A stretch of DNA of 11,386 nucleotides from Flavobacteriaceae bacterium (GTDB lineage Bacteria > Bacteroidota > Bacteroidia > Flavobacteriales > Flavobacteriaceae), in contig DAOVTC010000016.1 of NCBI GenBank assembly GCA_030633285.1, positions 1 to 11,386 on the forward strand, given 5' to 3'. The notes beneath the pieces were generated by a model. It did no database searches. It was not told the origin of the DNA and saw only the letters and a list, made by a program, of their open reading frames with translations. Both the position numbers and the translations under genes were made by a program. Below, one piece after another: positions 9,301 to 11,386 of the stretch (position 1 is the first letter of the stretch; each line of letters begins with the position of its first letter).

Positions 9301-9498
9301 AAAATCAAGCAAACCTATTAAGACTCTATCTTTCATTTCACCAGCAGCCTTATTGGTAAATGTAATAGCAAGAATATTTTGATACAAAAATTGATTATTA
9401 CTTTGCAATAATATTTTTAAATATTCCTTAACCAAAGTAAAAGTTTTCCCACTACCTGCTGAGGCATTATATACTTGAAAAGAATTTTGATTTTGCAC
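6361..9498 (-). CDS. addA: AddA-type ATP-dependent helicase/nuclease (UvrD/RecB family)
   Basis: The 1045-residue protein is a superfamily 1A helicase fused to a C-terminal RecB-type nuclease, the AddA architecture used to process double-strand DNA ends for RecA-dependent repair. Helicase motifs are complete: motif I SAGSGKT (13-19), Ia TFTNKAAGEM (46-55), II FIDEMQD (387-393), III GDAKQAIYRWRGG (421-433), IV NYRS (465-468), V MTIHKSKGLEF (727-737) and VI YVTFTRAKEQLY (807-818). The nuclease domain carries H913 (GNVIHELM), D986 (IPDRL), D1000 and K1002 (IIDYKTG) and Q1013/Y1017, so both activities should be intact. The start is a GTG at 9498; no ATG lies between it and motif I, which begins only 13 residues in, and none is seen in frame just upstream. 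Length fits flavobacterial AddA proteins. The usual partner AddB is not beside it here. A stand-alone RecB-like enzyme is the alternative reading. Confidence 0.92.
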   Translation of the reverse strand: MQNQNSFQVYNASAGSGKTFTLVKEYLKILLQSNNQFLYQNILAITFTNKAAGEMKDRVLIGLLDFSKGDSSNDMFQSIVKETGLDVEIIQQRSKKILQSILQNYSSFHIKTIDSFTNKLIKSFAFDLGLPLDFEVELDPQSILEETVDVIISKIGIDKELSNVLVEFAKRKTLEDKSWDVSRELNEISKLLLNENDANEIQKLESKTISGFKALEKKLRQKQKHTEKQFTKIGEKGLEIIDNLDIEYKDFYYSQFPKFFQNLIKDISKINFDTEKGLGKSIEIQLFYTKGKHEDIKLKIDSVVGLLLNLYDESKNIFSMYYLNKLILKNLIPLAITNSISKVLEEIKTENNIRLNSEFNQIISKHLREQPAAFIYEKIGEKYKHFFIDEMQDTSVLQWQNLIPLIDNALSEENSSLLLVGDAKQAIYRWRGGKAEQFIDLATEGNAIVNNPFQVKKRLENLDTNYRSYSEIVNFNNQFFTHISNYFQNVAYQNLYKIGNNQKSYKKEGGFVQLNFIEECKNKEERDQIFPEKVYETILSLENEFEKNEICILVRKKDQGIVIANYLSEKGIQIVSSETLYIKNNNKIYFIINLLKYLSNKNNDESKADILYFLHNHLKIQSDKHEFISDLVYLDDSSFFKSLEKYRIFYSSQIFNQSPFYESIEGIIRSFKLTQESDAYLQFFLDFVYEFIQRKSQNNIEFLEYWEQKNEKLSIVASNNKDAVQIMTIHKSKGLEFPVVIFPYDLDIYYQNNPKTWYDNLDKEVYNDFESILINSSSAIENTGEYGKNIFSHQQEESELDNFNLLYVTFTRAKEQLYIISENRKAKDKLKLYSHFFIDFLNKLGLWEEEKFIYKFGNNIRLSNKNDDDLNVEIQKDFISSSWQDHQINIVARSNLLWDTDRGDAILFGNVIHELMAKIIFEKDVKIAVNQFVNMGMIEKNKQEEIEKLIYKIVNHQQLETYYKTDKIIFTEREILTDDKQILIPDRLVFDKENNVTIIDYKTGKPENKHHQQIEGYGSALKKMNFTVFEKILVYIDEEILVVKV

Positions 9499-9538
9499 AA
9501 AAAATATTTTGTATAAAAGTAATGAAAAAAAGCAATTA

Positions 9539-9546
9539 TAATTTTG
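9539..9546 (+). promoter_or_regulatory. Candidate -7 element for the nitrilase/DUF2459 unit
   Basis: TAATTTTG matches the Bacteroidetes -7 consensus TAnnTTTG exactly and lies in the 129-base divergent region between addA and the nitrilase gene, on the right strand. It would give a leader of about 75 bases. The nearest TTTG upstream (9508-9511) is 27 bases away, longer than the usual spacing, and in such AT-rich DNA the motif can occur by chance. No clear matching element for addA was found on the other strand. Confidence 0.33.
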
Positions 9547-9627
9547 TAATTTGACACTTCATAGATTTATATTTACGTAAAAAATATATTCTGTTTTTTA
9601 TAATAAACTACCCAACATAAAGAAAAT

Positions 9628-10596
9628 ATGAATAATAAAAGTACTTTAAAACTAGGTTTAGCCCAAATTTCACCAGTTTGGTTAAATAAGAAAAAAACTA
9701 TTGAAAAAATAAAAAAATACATTACTCAAGCTGGTATAAAAAAATGTGAACTCGTTGTTTTTGGGGAAAGTATTTTACCCGGATATCCTTTCTGGTTGTC
9801 TTTAACAAATGGTTCAGAATTTAACTCCTCTGTTCAAAAAGAAATTCACGCACATTATATTAGGAATTCAATACAAATTGAAGCCGGTGAACTTGATGAA
9901 ATTTGCGAAATAGCAAAAGAATACAACATAGCAATTTATCTTGGTCTTGTTGAACGTGCTAAAGATCGTGGTGGTCACAGCCTATATTGTTCCTTGGTCT
10001 ATATTAATCAAAAAGGAGAAATTAAATCTATTCACCGAAAACTACAACCTACTTATGAAGAACGTTTGACTTGGTCACCCGGTGACGGTAATGGCTTACG
10101 AGTACATAACCTAAAACAATTTTGTATTGGTGGTTTGAATTGTTGGGAAAATTGGATGCCTTTAACAAGAACAGCACTTTATGGTTTAGGAGAGAATTTA
10201 CATATTGCTGTGTGGCCAGGTTCAGAGTATAATACTAATGATATTACTAGATTTATTGCTAAAGAATCCAGATCATTTGTGGTTTCAGTTTCTGGATTTA
10301 TGAAAAGTGAAGATTTTCCAAAAGACACGCCTCACTTAAATAAAATCTTAAAAAATGCCCCAAAAGTTTTAGCTAATGGAGGATCATGTGTTGCCGGACC
10401 TGATGGCGAATGGATAATAGAACCTAATATAGGAAAAGAGGAATTAATTATTACTACAATAGATTTTAATCGAATATTGGAAGAACGACAAAATTTTGAT
10501 GTTGCAGGACACTACTCTCGCCCAGATGTTACAAAACTGGAAATCAACAGAGAAAGACAATCAATAATTAGTATCATAAACAATTCAAATAAATGA
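9628..10596 (+). CDS. Nitrilase (carbon-nitrogen hydrolase superfamily, branch 1)
   Basis: The 322-residue protein has the full catalytic set of a true nitrilase: E47 in FGESILPGYPFW, K138 in HRKLQPTYEER, C172 in GGLNCWENWMPL, and the additional conserved glutamate E145. Nitrilases hydrolyse a nitrile directly to a carboxylic acid and ammonia through a cysteine thioester. The CWENWMPL sequence after the nucleophile, the GYP segment and the IAVWPG segment fit branch 1 (nitrilases, cyanide dihydratases and related enzymes) rather than amidases or ureidopropionases. There is no signal peptide, so it acts in the cytosol. Length is normal for bacterial enzymes, without the long C-terminal tail of many filament-forming nitrilases. 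The ATG is preceded by AT-rich sequence without a Shine-Dalgarno motif, as is common in this phylum. The substrate cannot be read from sequence, and no nitrile-producing gene is nearby. Confidence 0.93.
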   Translation: MNNKSTLKLGLAQISPVWLNKKKTIEKIKKYITQAGIKKCELVVFGESILPGYPFWLSLTNGSEFNSSVQKEIHAHYIRNSIQIEAGELDEICEIAKEYNIAIYLGLVERAKDRGGHSLYCSLVYINQKGEIKSIHRKLQPTYEERLTWSPGDGNGLRVHNLKQFCIGGLNCWENWMPLTRTALYGLGENLHIAVWPGSEYNTNDITRFIAKESRSFVVSVSGFMKSEDFPKDTPHLNKILKNAPKVLANGGSCVAGPDGEWIIEPNIGKEELIITTIDFNRILEERQNFDVAGHYSRPDVTKLEINRERQSIISIINNSNK

Positions 10597-10625
10597 TTCA
10601 ATAGAAAATAAGTTGGTAATTTAAA

Positions 10626-11276
10626 ATGAAAGGGGTAAAAAAAATATTAAAATGGATTATTACACTTTTTTTAATTCCTGTTGTATATTTATTTGTGTCA
10701 TTGATTTTGACTTTTATTCCGGTAAATAATGAAGACATAGACACAGAAAAAAATAAATCTATTTATTTGAATTCAAATGGGGTACATTTAAGCATTATTA
10801 TACCTAAAAATCAATTAGACTCAAAACTTTTAAATGGTTTAAGATATTTTAAAAATGATAACTATTTTTCATTTGGTTGGGGAGATAAAAATTTTTATTT
10901 AAATACACCAACCTGGAGCGATTTAACTTTTAATAACGCTTTTAAAGCATTATTTATAAATAGTTCTTCTTTAATTCATTTAACAAGATATTCAACAACT
11001 TCTGATGACTGGGTAGAAATAAAAGTAAATAAAAATCAACTGTATAAAATCAATCAGTATATCTACAAAACATTTTATTTAAATCCACTTGACAAAAAAG
11101 AAATATTGAACAACAAAGGCTATGCAAATAATGATGATTTTTACGAAGCTTTAGGAAGTTTTTCTTGTTTTAAAACTTGTAATAGTTGGGTAAACTCCGG
11201 ATTAAAAGATAGTAATATAAAAGCATGTTTGTGGACACCTTTTGATTTTGGATTACTCTATTTACATAAAAAATAA
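10626..11276 (+). CDS. DUF2459 / TIGR02117 family membrane-anchored protein
   Basis: The 216-residue protein begins with a basic stretch and one hydrophobic segment (about residues 10-32), so it is probably anchored in the inner membrane with the rest in the periplasm. Family hallmarks are NGVHLSI (51-57), FGWGDKNFYLNTPTW (83-97), HLTRYS (118-123), FYEALGSFSCFKTCNSWVN (172-190) and LWTPFDFG (202-209). TIGR02117 was named for a gene sometimes seen near urease genes; none is present here. The function is unknown. A histidine in the first half (H54) and a cysteine in the TCNSW segment (C185) are arranged as in circularly permuted papain-like hydrolases, but this is inference. It begins 29 bases after the nitrilase stop with no promoter visible between, so the two are probably co-transcribed. 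Confidence 0.87.
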   Translation: MKGVKKILKWIITLFLIPVVYLFVSLILTFIPVNNEDIDTEKNKSIYLNSNGVHLSIIIPKNQLDSKLLNGLRYFKNDNYFSFGWGDKNFYLNTPTWSDLTFNNAFKALFINSSSLIHLTRYSTTSDDWVEIKVNKNQLYKINQYIYKTFYLNPLDKKEILNNKGYANNDDFYEALGSFSCFKTCNSWVNSGLKDSNIKACLWTPFDFGLLYLHKK

Positions 11277-11386
11277 AAATTGATATGTAATTAAGTCAAT
11301 TATCTAAAAAAAGAAGCATTCTTTTTGTATTTTTATCGTCATAAAAATCCATTTTGACATAAAAAATAAATATTTAAATAAAAGAT
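11277..11386. other. Gene-free right end of the window
   Basis: Apart from the A/T hairpin, this 110-base stretch shows only one loose inverted repeat: GTCA (11338-11341) and TGAC (11355-11358) with partly pairing A/T sequence between them. No start codon with a supported frame and no RNA gene are visible. It may hold the promoter of the next gene. Confidence 0.5.
11308..11326 (+). terminator. Possible weak terminator after the DUF2459 gene
   Basis: AAAAAGAA (11308-11315) and TTCTTTTT (11319-11326) form an eight-base-pair stem around a GCA loop, about 31 bases after the stop codon, followed by GTATTTTTAT. The stem has only one G-C pair, so it is weak by standard rules, but AT-rich hairpins of this kind are usual in such genomes. 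It is nearly symmetric and could serve either strand. Confidence 0.35.

Noticed and set aside
9514..9521. TACTTTTA on the minus strand as a -7 element for addA
   Set aside because: It has one mismatch to TAnnTTTG, sits only 16 bases before the GTG and has no partner element at the right spacing.
9551..9576. TTGACA resembling a -35 box of the E. coli type upstream of the nitrilase
   Set aside because: No good -10 box lies 16-18 bases downstream, and Bacteroidetes housekeeping promoters use a different consensus.

Overview
The window is very AT-rich, its intergenic sequence is almost all A and T, and a Bacteroidetes-type -7 element (TAnnTTTG) lies ahead of one operon and possibly a second. Together with a complete MoxR-DUF58-Bat gene order, this points to a marine or freshwater member of the Flavobacteriia. 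The genus cannot be read from the sequence. No rRNA, tRNA, CRISPR array, transposase or phage gene is visible, and gene-free stretches are all shorter than about 150 bases.

From left to right: (1) bases 1-4848, minus strand, carry a Bat (Bacteroides aerotolerance) operon, read moxR -> DUF58 protein -> BatD/DUF4381-like membrane protein -> batA -> batB. batB runs off the left edge. A MoxR AAA+ ATPase, a DUF58 von Willebrand A (VWA)-like protein and two membrane-anchored VWA proteins with intact metal-binding motifs form the usual envelope-associated chaperone-like module. (2) Bases 4972-9498, minus strand, look like a second transcription unit: an AddA-type UvrD helicase/RecB-family nuclease with a GTG start, then a CvpA-family membrane protein, then panB, closed by a clear intrinsic terminator. 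(3) Bases 9499-9627 are a divergent intergenic region. (4) Bases 9628-11276, plus strand, hold a true nitrilase with a complete Glu-Lys-Cys set, followed after 29 bases by a DUF2459/TIGR02117 membrane-anchored protein, probably co-transcribed.

Most of this is ordinary flavobacterial chromosome. The points most worth a second look are the nitrilase/DUF2459 pair (unknown substrate; DUF2459 has a conserved-looking His/Cys layout), the small repeat-plus-hairpin cassette between moxR and the DUF58 gene, the absence of an AddB partner beside the helicase-nuclease, and two upstream TTG extensions that should not be used as starts. No convincing new multi-gene system was found.
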